Shown here one piece after another: positions 1 to 6,800 of a stretch of 10,733 bases of DNA. Under the pieces are notes generated by a model. That model ran no database searches and had not been told where the DNA came from. It saw only the letters and a program-made list of their open reading frames with translations. How positions within the stretch are numbered: position 1 is the first letter of the stretch; each line of letters begins with the position of its first letter. A program made the position numbers and the translations under genes. This stretch comes from Thermoprotei archaeon (GTDB taxonomy: Archaea > Thermoproteota > Thermoprotei_A > Marsarchaeales > UBA168), in contig DSEZ01000164.1 in assembly GCA_011055275.1 (NCBI GenBank), forward strand, positions 1 through 10,733, in the 5' to 3' direction.

Positions 1-91
1 GCGCTGCCCGAATCCTGAAGCCCTGCCCGCAAGGATGAGGTAGTTTATCTAGAAAGTAAGCCAAGAAAACTTAAATCTGAAGACTGCCTCA

Positions 92-152
92 ACTTATATG
101 TTAAATTTAAGACCGTTCAAGACTTTAAAAATGGTTAAAATGCAAGGAGGTG
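92..152 (+). promoter_or_regulatory. AT-rich leader of the RIO1 operon with TATA-like boxes and Shine-Dalgarno
   Basis: This AT-rich stretch precedes the RIO1 gene. Possible TATA elements are TTAAATTT at 101-108 and CTTTAAAA at 123-130, and the sequence does not decide between them. A strong Shine-Dalgarno, GGAGGTG (146-152), lies 6 nt before GTG 159, so translation probably starts there rather than at GTG 150, which overlaps the SD itself. An SD implies a leadered transcript, which favours the upstream TATA candidate. Positions 1-90 hold nothing I can assign; the first 18 nt could be the tail of an upstream gene. Confidence 0.35.
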
Positions 153-158
153 ACCTTA

Positions 159-938
159 GTGGAGTGGTCTGAAGAGGGTGGCTTTGCCACTAAGGCAGAC
201 AGAGAGAAGCTCATAAAGGATAGCGAATTGAGGGAGTCGCTCGAAGGAGTTTTTGACTCGATAACGCTTAGGTACACTTATGAGCTCATAAGAAGGGGAG
301 TCATAAAGAGGTTCATAACGAACATATCGCAGGGGAAGGAGGCTAGGGTTTACGTGGCTGAGGGTGCAGACGGATATGTAGCCGTGAAAATATACTTCAC
401 GTCGGCCTCGGAGTACTACAAGACCATGCCGATCTACATAGAGGGGGATCCGCGTTTCAGCCATTTGAAGAGAGGCGACCGGAGGGAAATCGTGGAAACG
501 TGGGCTAGAAAGGAATACGCGAACCTTTCCGAGGCATATTCGGCTGGCGTCCATGTGCCAAAGCCTATCTCTATAAGGGGAAACGTCCTGGTGATGCAGT
601 TGGTGGGAGGCTCGGAGCCTGCTCCTTTGCTTAAAGATGTGGATTTAACGCCCTTGAGTTGGAAAAGGGCATACAATCAAATAATGAATGACCTTGAAAG
701 GCTTGTGGTTAACGCTGGTCTCGTTCACGGCGACCTCAGTGAGTACAACGTGTTATATTATCGCCGTCCATATTTGATTGACATGGGTCAGTCAGTTATG
801 ACTAGCCATCCTCGCGCCCAGGAGTTCCTTTTCAGGGATGTAAAGAACCTCAACCTTTTTTTCAGGAAAAAAGGGATAGAGTTAAAGGATCTCGTAAAAG
901 ATGACTTGATAACGAAATGGCTAGCCTCTCGCCGGTAA
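159..938 (+). CDS. rio1: RIO1-type serine/threonine protein kinase
   Basis: Atypical protein kinase/ATPase of the RIO1 family, which in archaea and eukaryotes acts in late maturation of the small ribosomal subunit. Numbered from GTG 159 (259 aa), a RIO N-terminal helical segment comes first (about 10-50). It is followed by the flexible P-loop with GKEARVY near 59-65, the ATP lysine in VAVKIYF (K77), the catalytic loop HGDLSEYN (D192, N197) and the metal-binding LIDMGQ (D208). All key residues are present and the length is normal for archaeal RIO1. I preferred GTG 159 over GTG 150 because SD GGAGGTG sits 6 nt upstream of it. The gene overlaps the next one by 22 nt, so the two are probably translationally coupled. 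The RIO1-KH pairing fits a shared role in 16S rRNA 3'-end maturation (family knowledge plus inference). Confidence 0.93.
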   Translation: MEWSEEGGFATKADREKLIKDSELRESLEGVFDSITLRYTYELIRRGVIKRFITNISQGKEARVYVAEGADGYVAVKIYFTSASEYYKTMPIYIEGDPRFSHLKRGDRREIVETWARKEYANLSEAYSAGVHVPKPISIRGNVLVMQLVGGSEPAPLLKDVDLTPLSWKRAYNQIMNDLERLVVNAGLVHGDLSEYNVLYYRRPYLIDMGQSVMTSHPRAQEFLFRDVKNLNLFFRKKGIELKDLVKDDLITKWLASRR

Positions 939-1435
939 TCTACGTTCCTCTCGACTCAAGCCTTCTGGGAAGGGTCTACGACATGTATGCGCTAACCGAG
1001 AAGGGAAAGCAACAGGGCGTCAAACTTACTATGGATAAGGATAGGGGCTTGATAATCATGGAAGCCACGTCACAGGCTGCGGTGCCTCTTTTGCAGAGGT
1101 ACAAGGACGCAGTGACCCTTCTCTCGTTCGGTGCCCCATTTCAGGCGGCGGAAAAAATCATAGGAGACGAGAGCGTGGTGCTTCAGATAGACCTTGAAGA
1201 CCCTATACTTCCCAGCGGGAACATCAAGCGGATCCTCTCGAGGTTGATAGGGAAAAAAGGCTCCGTAAAACAGAGGATTGAAGCGGCAACTAATACATCA
1301 ATTTTCATAAAGGAACCCAAGGTCGTAATAGTCGGGAGCTTTGAAGCGGTCGAAAAAGCAAGGGAGGCGATCAGGCGTATAGCAAGCGGTCAGCCAATCC
1401 CCGCTGTCTATAAATACCTAGCTAATCTAAAATGA
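917..1435 (+). CDS. Two-KH-domain RNA-binding protein, Dim2/Pno1/Krr1-like
   Basis: Archaeal KH-domain protein of 172 aa, related to eukaryotic Dim2/Pno1, which binds pre-rRNA near the small-subunit rRNA 3' end. The second KH domain (about 108-160) is clear: LIGKKGSVKQRIE carries the GxxG loop, followed by a short strand pair and VEKAREAIRRIASG. The typical C-terminal AVYKYL motif follows. The first KH-like domain (about 5-80) keeps the fold pattern, but the position where euryarchaeal homologues have GKKG reads LGRVYDMYALTEKG, with no GxxG. It probably serves as a protein-contact or degenerate KH. ATG 917 is the only good start and lies inside the 3' end of RIO1. A 37-nt gap leads to the Topo VI-B gene, so one operon is likely. 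Confidence 0.88.
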   Translation: MASLSPVIYVPLDSSLLGRVYDMYALTEKGKQQGVKLTMDKDRGLIIMEATSQAAVPLLQRYKDAVTLLSFGAPFQAAEKIIGDESVVLQIDLEDPILPSGNIKRILSRLIGKKGSVKQRIEAATNTSIFIKEPKVVIVGSFEAVEKAREAIRRIASGQPIPAVYKYLANLK

Positions 1436-1472
1436 GAGTGAATTTTTTGGTTGCGTTTGGCGAGGGTGAGAT

Positions 1473-3065
1473 ATGTTGAGCGAGCAGTTCCAAGAGCTTA
1501 ATGTAGCTGACTTCTTCTACAAAAACAAGGATTTAGTCGGTTTCGACAGTCCTCATAAAGCTACTTACATGATAGTTAGGGAGCTCGTGGAGAACTCGCT
1601 TGATGCTTGTGACGGTCACAGGATTTTACCCGACGTAAGGGTTACGCTATCAAGGGTTGAGGGGGAGGGAGGACAAGAGCGTTATCACATAAAGATAGTT
1701 GACAATGGTATCGGTGTTCCTTTGGAGGCCGTGCCTTACGCCTTTGGAAAGGTGCTTTTCGGTTCGAAGTACTCCATGAGGCAGAACCGGGGAACCTTTG
1801 GCTTAGGCGGAAAGATGTCCATGCTTTACGGTCAGATAACAGCTAACTCAAGGGTAACGATCACAACAAGCCAGGGAGGAAACAAGATATACACCTTTGA
1901 ACTCAGCACGGACATCAGGACGAATACGCCTATAATCTACCGGCGTGATGAGGCCGATAACAAATCTCATTTTAGGGGCGTAAAAATAGAGTTTGACTTT
2001 GAAGGAGATTACGGAAAAGCCAGGGATAAAATCATTGAGTATTTCTACGAAACCGCCATGATATTACCTTATGCCCAACTCACCTTTATAGACCCTAACG
2101 GCACTCTGCTGTTTTATCCAAGGATAACTGAAAAAATGCCCAACCCGCCAGTTGAAACACAACCACATCCCCATGGCGTGGACTTGGAGCTCCTTAAACG
2201 CATGATGGCCGCAAACCCCCACACTAGCCTTCAGGTATTTCTCTCTAAGAACTTCCAGCGGGTGGGTGAGCGCACGGCAAAGGCTTTTCTCAAATCGAAC
2301 GGTTTCGATCCTCACATGGAGGTCTCTCAGCTTAGCACAAGGCAGCTCACCAAGCTGGTAACGGCCCTAAGGGAATATCCCGATTTCCTTCCGCCTGATC
2401 CATCATGCCTTTCGCCCATAGGGGAAGAGCTCTTGAGGGAGGGCATAAAGCGGCTTCTATCACCTGAGCACGTTGTGGTTACCACCAGGCCCGCCCGGGC
2501 TTACGAAGGCAATCCGTTCATAGTTGAGGTCGGAATAGCGTACGGTGGCGCCATAATGCCGCCCGACAAGCCAGGCAAAGTCCAGCTTTACAGGTTTGCC
2601 AATAAGATACCGCTTCTTTACGATGAGTACAGCGACGTTTCCATGGCCGTGATACAGAGCATAAACTGGAACCAATACAAGGTGAAGCTTGATGAGGCAC
2701 CAATAGCCTTCATAACTCACATATGCTCAACAAAGGTTCCATATAAGACCGCGGGAAAGGAGTACGTGGCGGCCAGGCCCGAAGTAGAAAAAGAGATCGA
2801 CCTTGCGATAAAGCAGGCCGCTAGAGAGCTGAGAGTTCAGCTCTCGCGCATGGAGAAGGCCGAGTACAGGGAAAGGAGGACCGAGGTACTTAGAAAGTAC
2901 CTTTCCATGATGGCAAGCTTTTCCACTTTCTTAGCCGAAAAGACGAAGGAGCCCGACATCGACTCGCTGCTTAGGGAAGGAGGTGTTAAGAAGCGGAGAA
3001 AGGGTGCGGTTCAACTTGTTGATGATCCCCCAGAAGACGAATTCAAAGAGAAAGGGAAAGCTTGA
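1473..3065 (+). CDS. top6B: DNA topoisomerase VI subunit B (GHKL ATPase)
   Basis: ATPase subunit of the A2B2 type IIB topoisomerase, which relaxes and decatenates DNA in the cytoplasm. The 530-aa product has the full architecture. The GHKL Bergerat fold includes the N-box ELVENSLDA (E37, N41, D44), IVDNGIG (D77, G79, G81) and the glycine lid FGLGGKMS (109-116). An H2TH segment lies at about 230-305 (FQRVGERTAKAFLKSNG at 261-277). The transducer domain (about 307-465) holds the lysine-bearing switch loop KVPYKTAGKE (421-430), which contacts nucleotide. A charged tail follows at the C-terminus. ATG 1473 follows GGGTGAG closely and the N-terminus aligns with the family's AEFF/ADFF opening. TGA is the stop. 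A 24-nt gap separates it from subunit A, the usual B-then-A order in Crenarchaeota. Confidence 0.96.
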   Translation: MLSEQFQELNVADFFYKNKDLVGFDSPHKATYMIVRELVENSLDACDGHRILPDVRVTLSRVEGEGGQERYHIKIVDNGIGVPLEAVPYAFGKVLFGSKYSMRQNRGTFGLGGKMSMLYGQITANSRVTITTSQGGNKIYTFELSTDIRTNTPIIYRRDEADNKSHFRGVKIEFDFEGDYGKARDKIIEYFYETAMILPYAQLTFIDPNGTLLFYPRITEKMPNPPVETQPHPHGVDLELLKRMMAANPHTSLQVFLSKNFQRVGERTAKAFLKSNGFDPHMEVSQLSTRQLTKLVTALREYPDFLPPDPSCLSPIGEELLREGIKRLLSPEHVVVTTRPARAYEGNPFIVEVGIAYGGAIMPPDKPGKVQLYRFANKIPLLYDEYSDVSMAVIQSINWNQYKVKLDEAPIAFITHICSTKVPYKTAGKEYVAARPEVEKEIDLAIKQAARELRVQLSRMEKAEYRERRTEVLRKYLSMMASFSTFLAEKTKEPDIDSLLREGGVKKRRKGAVQLVDDPPEDEFKEKGKA

Positions 3066-3089
3066 AAATCGCAAGATGGTGAGAGAAAA

Positions 3090-4181
3090 ATGGAAAGAAA
3101 CACCGATAGGAGCGAGTTCGCGAGGAAAGCGCTAAAGGATCTGGGTATCTCGATTTACAACCAGATGGAGGAGGGGCGCTTTCCAGAGGTCATGATTCCA
3201 AGCCGTCAAACGAACAACATATATTACGATCCTAAGCTCGAGCAATACGTTCTGGGAGATAAGAGGGTCGTAAGGAGCGCTGATAACGTTAAGCACGTGA
3301 AGCCCTTGGCCCAGCTCTTATGGGTGGCAAGGATAGGAAAAGAGCTCATTGATTATGATAGGGTATCAACTCTTCGTGACTTGTTTTATATGTCAAAAAA
3401 CATAGATATAAACTTCGCAACTCAACAGGAGTCAGATGAAGCCGTCTATGACTTAGAGGCCCTGCTTTCGATGCCTAGGGAAAGCTTTAACATATTTCCT
3501 CACGACAGGGGAGCCATATTCGGTGATCTAACAGTTAGGTATAGGGTAAAAGGTTTCAAGGATAGCCTCATAAACCTCACCGATAATCCCGATGGGGTAA
3601 ACATAGGCCCGGCTCTGGATAACGCGGAGCTCGTGAAAACAACCGCCGACAAGGTAATAGCTATTGAGAAGGGAGCTATATTTATACAGATGATAAGGGA
3701 GAAGGTGCATGAGAAGTTCAACGCCATATTGATAGATACGACTGGTCAAGCCTCGCGCAGCGCTAGGTTGCTCATAAGGAGGCTTAACGAAGAGCTTGGG
3801 CTTCCCGTATACATACTTACCGATTGCGATGTGTGGGGAGCTCACATAAGTATGGTTATAATAAGCGGTTCTGTTAACAGCGCGCACATAACCGGTCTGA
3901 ATACGCCTTCCGCTAAGTGGTTAGGATTTTGGCCTACTGACATAAACAGGTATAAAGTTCCAACCATGAAGATGAAGGAACTGGACTGGAAGAGGCTCGC
4001 TGAGCTTAAGGCCGATCCCCGTTACAAGGAAAAGTTCTGGAAAGAACAACTTGACGCTTTTGAGAGGCTTGGCCTCAAGGCGGAGTTGGAGGCCTTCAGT
4101 AGCAAGAACAAGTCAGTGAGTCAGACTTTCCTGGTGGAGACCTACATACCGGAAAAGCTGAAGGAGCTGGGAGCCATATAA
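3090..4181 (+). CDS. top6A: DNA topoisomerase VI subunit A (Spo11-like)
   Basis: DNA-cleaving subunit of topoisomerase VI, homologous to Spo11. The 363-aa product starts at ATG 3090, with GGTGAG 6 nt upstream. The winged-helix CAP domain carries the catalytic tyrosine in STLRDLFYMSKN (Y100). The Toprim domain has the metal-binding glutamate in VIAIEKGAIF (E193) and the acidic pair in ILTDCDVWG (D245, D247). The motif is usually DxDPxG; here the proline is valine (DCDVWG), while both aspartates remain. The rest matches crenarchaeal Top6A, including AKWLGFWPTDINRYKVPT near 275-292. It pairs with the adjacent subunit B to form the A2B2 enzyme. It is the last gene of the operon; a T-run about 20 nt downstream could end the transcript. 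Confidence 0.96.
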   Translation: MERNTDRSEFARKALKDLGISIYNQMEEGRFPEVMIPSRQTNNIYYDPKLEQYVLGDKRVVRSADNVKHVKPLAQLLWVARIGKELIDYDRVSTLRDLFYMSKNIDINFATQQESDEAVYDLEALLSMPRESFNIFPHDRGAIFGDLTVRYRVKGFKDSLINLTDNPDGVNIGPALDNAELVKTTADKVIAIEKGAIFIQMIREKVHEKFNAILIDTTGQASRSARLLIRRLNEELGLPVYILTDCDVWGAHISMVIISGSVNSAHITGLNTPSAKWLGFWPTDINRYKVPTMKMKELDWKRLAELKADPRYKEKFWKEQLDAFERLGLKAELEAFSSKNKSVSQTFLVETYIPEKLKELGAI

Positions 4182-4214
4182 ACTTCCCTACCCATGAAAT
4201 ACCTTTTTTTATAA
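4182..4214 (+). promoter_or_regulatory. BRE/TATA promoter of the 4238 gene; T-run may also terminate the Topo VI operon
   Basis: GAAATACC (4196-4203) followed by TTTTATAA (4207-4214) looks like an archaeal BRE/TATA pair. The TATA centre is about 27 nt before ATG 4238, so the transcript would begin at or next to the start codon and be leaderless; no SD is present. The seven-T run (4204-4210) could also serve as an intrinsic archaeal terminator for the upstream top6BA operon. Confidence 0.6.
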
Positions 4215-4237
4215 CCGCCTATCTTTAAGCGATAAAG

Positions 4238-4855
4238 ATGCCTGGGGGAAGCAAAAAACTGGTGCCAGTGAGGCAAGACCTCGTTGATGCCGTATACGAT
4301 ATAGCAAGGGAAGAAGGAAAGGCCCCCTACGATTTGATAAATGACATATTTAATCAGACGCTAAGAGTACATAAGATGGGCAAGGACCTTCGCGAGATTG
4401 TTGACGCATATGAGCTCATAGAGACAGAAAAAGGTTCTGGTTCCGTCATTATAGGCTCCGACATACTTTATTACATGATAAACAAGCTCTATCCTACGGA
4501 GATGGACAAGATAGGTAAGATGTATTTTGAGAGAGGGAGATGGTACGGGAATTACCTCTTCGCCAAGTTCTTCGGTTCCGAAACTTCTGACGATCCATTG
4601 GAGCCTATAGTCAATATGCTTAGGTTCTCTCTGTGGGACGTTTCCACGATTGACTTCAAGAGGAAGGGTGATGAAATAACGCTTTCGTGCATAGCTCCCC
4701 ATCTATCTGAGGAAGGTACCGAGGTGCTTACGCAATACCTAAAAGGCGTTTTCAGCGCGCTGGGGTATGAAGCTAAGGCAGAGAACATCAATAAGGGAAT
4801 AATAATGATAACTTTTAACTCGGTAGGAGTTCAGGGGGAACGGAAGTCCCCTTAA
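4238..4855 (+). CDS. Conserved-looking archaeal protein of unknown function with RHH-like N-terminus
   Basis: I do not recognise this 205-aa protein by name. Residues 6-45 (KKLVPVRQDL followed by two amphipathic helices, VDAVYDIAREEGK and PYDLINDIFNQTLRV) resemble the strand-helix-helix of ribbon-helix-helix DNA-binding proteins. The remainder (about 55-195) is an alpha/beta domain with a helix rich in aromatic and glycine residues, KMYFERGRWYGNYLFAKFF (94-112), and a C-terminal pattern YLKGVFSALGYEA. This loosely recalls V4R-like small-ligand domains, but without zinc-binding cysteines. A DNA-binding ligand sensor is therefore possible but unproven. It has no signal peptide or membrane segment. 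It has its own promoter and probably a leaderless mRNA. A GGGGA/TCCCC hairpin covers its last codons, and a GC-rich island follows. Confidence 0.75.
   Translation: MPGGSKKLVPVRQDLVDAVYDIAREEGKAPYDLINDIFNQTLRVHKMGKDLREIVDAYELIETEKGSGSVIIGSDILYYMINKLYPTEMDKIGKMYFERGRWYGNYLFAKFFGSETSDDPLEPIVNMLRFSLWDVSTIDFKRKGDEITLSCIAPHLSEEGTEVLTQYLKGVFSALGYEAKAENINKGIIMITFNSVGVQGERKSP
4835..4851 (+). repeat. GC-rich hairpin over the 3' end of the 4238 gene
   Basis: GGGGA (4835-4839) and TCCCC (4847-4851) form a 5-bp stem with a 7-nt loop, ending four bases before the end of the TAA stop codon. It may be the first helix of the GC-rich island immediately downstream or a transcript-end structure. No T-run follows it. 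Confidence 0.35.
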
Positions 4856-4860
4856 GGAAA

Positions 4861-5020
4861 CGAGAGCCCCCTCGCGGAGGTGCCACAAACCTCTAACCTG
4901 AGAGGGGCCCGTTGCCGGTGCGCCCTCCCGCGATGAAGGCGCTCTCCCGGTGCGGGCGGCAAGGCGAGCGTCCCCTGCGGTTGCCAAGCGATCTGAACCG
5001 CTCATCCATCGGGATGTAGC
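4861..5020. ncRNA. Candidate structured RNA in a GC-rich intergenic island
   Basis: The gap between two convergent genes is about 69% G+C (110 of 160 bases counted), far above the flanking genes, which is a classic sign of structured RNA in hyperthermophiles. It holds several possible helices: GAGGT/ACCTC (4877-4881 with 4889-4893), CCTCT/AGAGG (4891-4895 with 4901-4905, an alternative to the previous one), TTGCC/GGCAA (4912-4916 with 4958-4962), GCGCC/GGCGC (4920-4924 with 4938-4942), GCGGTT/AACCGC (4977-4982 with 4996-5001) and GCGTCCC/GGGATGT with two wobbles (4968-4974 with 5011-5017). The last two nest. I found none of the signatures of RNase P RNA, SRP RNA, 5S rRNA or tRNA, so its identity and strand are unknown. 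Confidence 0.4.
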
Positions 5021-5386
5021 TTACGTCACAATTAAACATAAGTAAAGCCCAGGGGAGTCGCGGCAGAAGAGACTTAATGGATTTGAGTTCACGGTTTTCT
5101 TTACTTCTCGCCGCCATGGGGTTATTTCGTCTGGCTTAACGCGTATAAGACCAGCTCTTTCCAGGGTGCTCAAGTACCTATAGGTTGTTTGAGGAGAGAC
5201 GCCGAACTTCTGCTTGCAAAAAGCTATTGCATCGTCCTCTGAAACGCTGCCCTTAGATCTTATGAACTCCAGTAGCTCTTCCATTTTGTTTTCGGCGGAA
5301 ATCTTTTTCCTCATGGATTGAAGCAATATCTTGACGGAAAAGGCTTTCGCGCTTTCGGGTTTTGATCTATTTCGATCGAAATCCAT
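5021..5386 (-). CDS. Small winged-helix transcriptional regulator
   Basis: A 121-aa protein with a winged-helix DNA-binding core at about 35-84. KMEELLEFIRSKG is helix 1, VSEDDAIAFCKQKFG helix 2, SPQTTYRYLSTLERAGL the recognition helix, and IRV starts the wing. The N-terminus (1-34) is basic (RNRSKP, RKKIS). The C-terminus (about 100-121) is hydrophobic and unlike a known effector domain. ATG 5386 is chosen because a TATA-like ATTTTAGG (5406-5413, read on -) lies about 24 nt upstream, giving a leaderless start. ATG 5314 (residue 25) is the alternative, and neither has an SD. It is divergent from the APC permease with 25 bp between starts. The inverted repeats in and beside that gap make it a likely local, perhaps autoregulatory, repressor (inference). 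Confidence 0.75.
   Translation of the reverse strand: MDFDRNRSKPESAKAFSVKILLQSMRKKISAENKMEELLEFIRSKGSVSEDDAIAFCKQKFGVSPQTTYRYLSTLERAGLIRVKPDEITPWRREVKKTVNSNPLSLFCRDSPGLYLCLIVT
5369..5382. repeat. Perfect 14-bp palindrome, candidate operator
   Basis: ATTTCGATCGAAAT is fully self-complementary. It overlaps the BRE position of the permease promoter and the first codons of the regulator. It shares the TCGA core with the inverted repeat at 5390-5408 on the other side of the TATA box. Binding here would block TFB/TBP loading. A role as a regulator binding site is inference. Confidence 0.5.
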
Positions 5387-5391
5387 ATAAG
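5377..5391 (+). promoter_or_regulatory. BRE/TATA promoter of the APC permease-amidohydrolase genes
   Basis: CGAAATC (5377-5383) followed by CATATAAG (5384-5391) is a good archaeal BRE/TATA pair. The TATA centre is about 25 nt before ATG 5412, which predicts a leaderless transcript; there is no SD. The element is flanked on both sides by inverted repeats and overlaps the start codon of the divergent regulator gene. Confidence 0.6.
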
Positions 5392-5408
5392 GTCGACTTT
5401 TTCGACCT
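5390..5408. repeat. Inverted repeat between divergent starts, candidate operator
   Basis: AGGTCGA (5390-5396) and TCGACCT (5402-5408) are perfect 7-bp arms around a 5-nt spacer. The repeat lies between the TATA box and the expected start site of the permease. It also lies between the TATA-like box and the start of the divergent regulator. A repressor bound here could control both genes. Confidence 0.55.
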
Positions 5409-5411
5409 AAA

Positions 5412-6800
5412 ATGGCTGAACATGGTCTTAAATCTGAATCTGTAGGTCTATGGGAACTTGTCTTTCAGAGCATGGGCCAGATTACGCCAATAACCATACT
5501 ATCGGGGCTTATATTGAGCATAGTGGGCTTTTCTATGGGGGCAGCGCCGCTGGTAATGCTGGTCTCCATGCTAGCCGTGCTTTTATCTGCGAACACCATA
5601 TACCAGTTTTCGAATAGGATTACTCATGCAGGAGGTTACTATGCGTACGTTGCCGATGGCATGGGTAGTAGGGCAGGCGTTTTCACGGGACTTCAGTACT
5701 TGCTGTATCAGGTTAGCAACTTGGCTCTGGAATATCTCATAGTTGCATGGGGTTTCTCGAAATCCCTTAGCTACGCCTTCGGCCTTCAGCTGCCCATCTG
5801 GACGGGAGTCGTATGGATATCGCTCATGACCGCTTTGTCCTACGTGATGATGATAAAAGGCGTCAAGCCGTCGCTAAAGCTTGCGCTTATATTGGGAGGG
5901 ATTCAGATCCTGTTTATATTTGCCTTGTCAGCTTTCGTTATCGCTAGGGCTCATGACGTCTCTCTCGCTCCCTTTATTCCCTCTTCAAGCCCCAATGGAT
6001 GGCAAGGCGTTTTCACGGGCTTCATAGCGGGAGGGTACCTTGCGTTTGCGTGATATGGCTCCGTTGTGCCTATGGGTGAGGAGGCAAAAGCACCCAAGGA
6101 GACCATAAGGAAGGCCGTCCTTTACGCCGTTCTGCTGGCAGGATTTACGTTCGTTGTTGGTTCCTATGCTATGGTTGTTGGGTACGGCGTGTCGAACCTC
6201 TCTACGTTTACCTCACAGGTTATACCGGGTCTTATTGTAGCGAAAAGATTTACGGGAGCTTTGGGTGCATATGCCCTCATACTGGTAGGGACATTTCTTT
6301 CTACTTACGGCACGGTCATTGGTATGGGCACGCCTTTAAGCAGAGTGATATTCTCTCTAGCACGCGATGGGGTAATTCCTGGGTCTCTTTCCAAGGTAAG
6401 GTCGGGAAGCCCAGTAGCGGCCATAAACGCGACGTATGCGATTTCCGTCTCTGCGGCGCTCTTGGCGGGTTTGACGTTTTACAAGCTCTTCGGGTTTTAC
6501 ACTGGCATATACTACGCTTGGGCTATATTCGGTATATTGGCAACGCTTGCCAACCTGTTAATCCACATCCTTTCAAACGCATCGCTTTCGACGCTTTCCG
6601 TAAGAAACAGAAAGAGATGGCTGGCTTGGCTTATTGTGCCTTCTGCCACCACGGTAATAATGATCATCGCGTTTTACTTCTCGCTTTTGGGCCTGGGTTG
6701 GCCCTTCTTGCTGGCCCCAGCGATCTTCGTAGCGTGGAGCGCCATATCAGCGATATGGGCCTTGAGGAGTAAGCAGGCATTGGTGGTGCAAAATGCTTGA
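5412..6800 (+). pseudogene. APC-superfamily amino acid permease interrupted by one in-frame TGA
   Basis: Membrane transporter of the amino acid-polyamine-organocation (APC) superfamily, 462 codons before the stop. The frame is continuous from ATG 5412 to TGA 6800 except for TGA at 6051-6053 (codon 214). TM1 holds MGQITPITILSG (21-32), and NTIYQFS and GGYYAYVADGMG follow. Around the stop the frame reads GGYLAFA, stop, YGSVVPMGEEAKAP, which is the conserved TM6 segment. The stop falls where the downstream paralogue has glycine, so a single GGA-to-TGA change explains it. No other lesion is seen, so the mutation is very recent, a sequencing error, or read through. Reinitiation at GTG 6066 or ATG 6072 has no SD support. 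The frame's terminal stop overlaps the amidohydrolase start by 8 nt. Without the stop I would call an intact 12-TM permease. Confidence 0.85.

Noticed and set aside
32-80. C/D box guide RNA (AGGATGA ... CTGA)
   Set aside because: The C box has a mismatch and no convincing C'/D' pair or terminal stem is present.
4834-4900. RNase P RNA, because CGGAAGTCCCC and ACAAACC recall its conserved regions
   Set aside because: Both differ from the universal GAGGAAAGUCC and ACAGAAACC motifs, and the first lies inside the coding sequence of the 4238 gene.
4975-5012. tRNA-like T-arm (GGTTCAGATC) on the minus strand
   Set aside because: The invariant A58 position is G, the stem does not pair as a T-arm, and no D-arm, anticodon arm or acceptor stem is present.
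4739-5117. Minus-strand open frames across the GC-rich island
   Set aside because: Their composition is skewed to Arg/Gly/Pro/Ala as expected from GC-rich noncoding DNA, and they overlap established genes on both sides.
6051-6053. Selenocysteine or reassigned TGA codon
   Set aside because: No SECIS-like element was recognised, the aligned residue is glycine rather than cysteine, and TGA ends other genes in this window.
6066-6800. Separate gene for the C-terminal permease half
   Set aside because: It begins in the middle of TM6, has no Shine-Dalgarno or promoter, and is in frame with the upstream half; a disrupted single gene is simpler.
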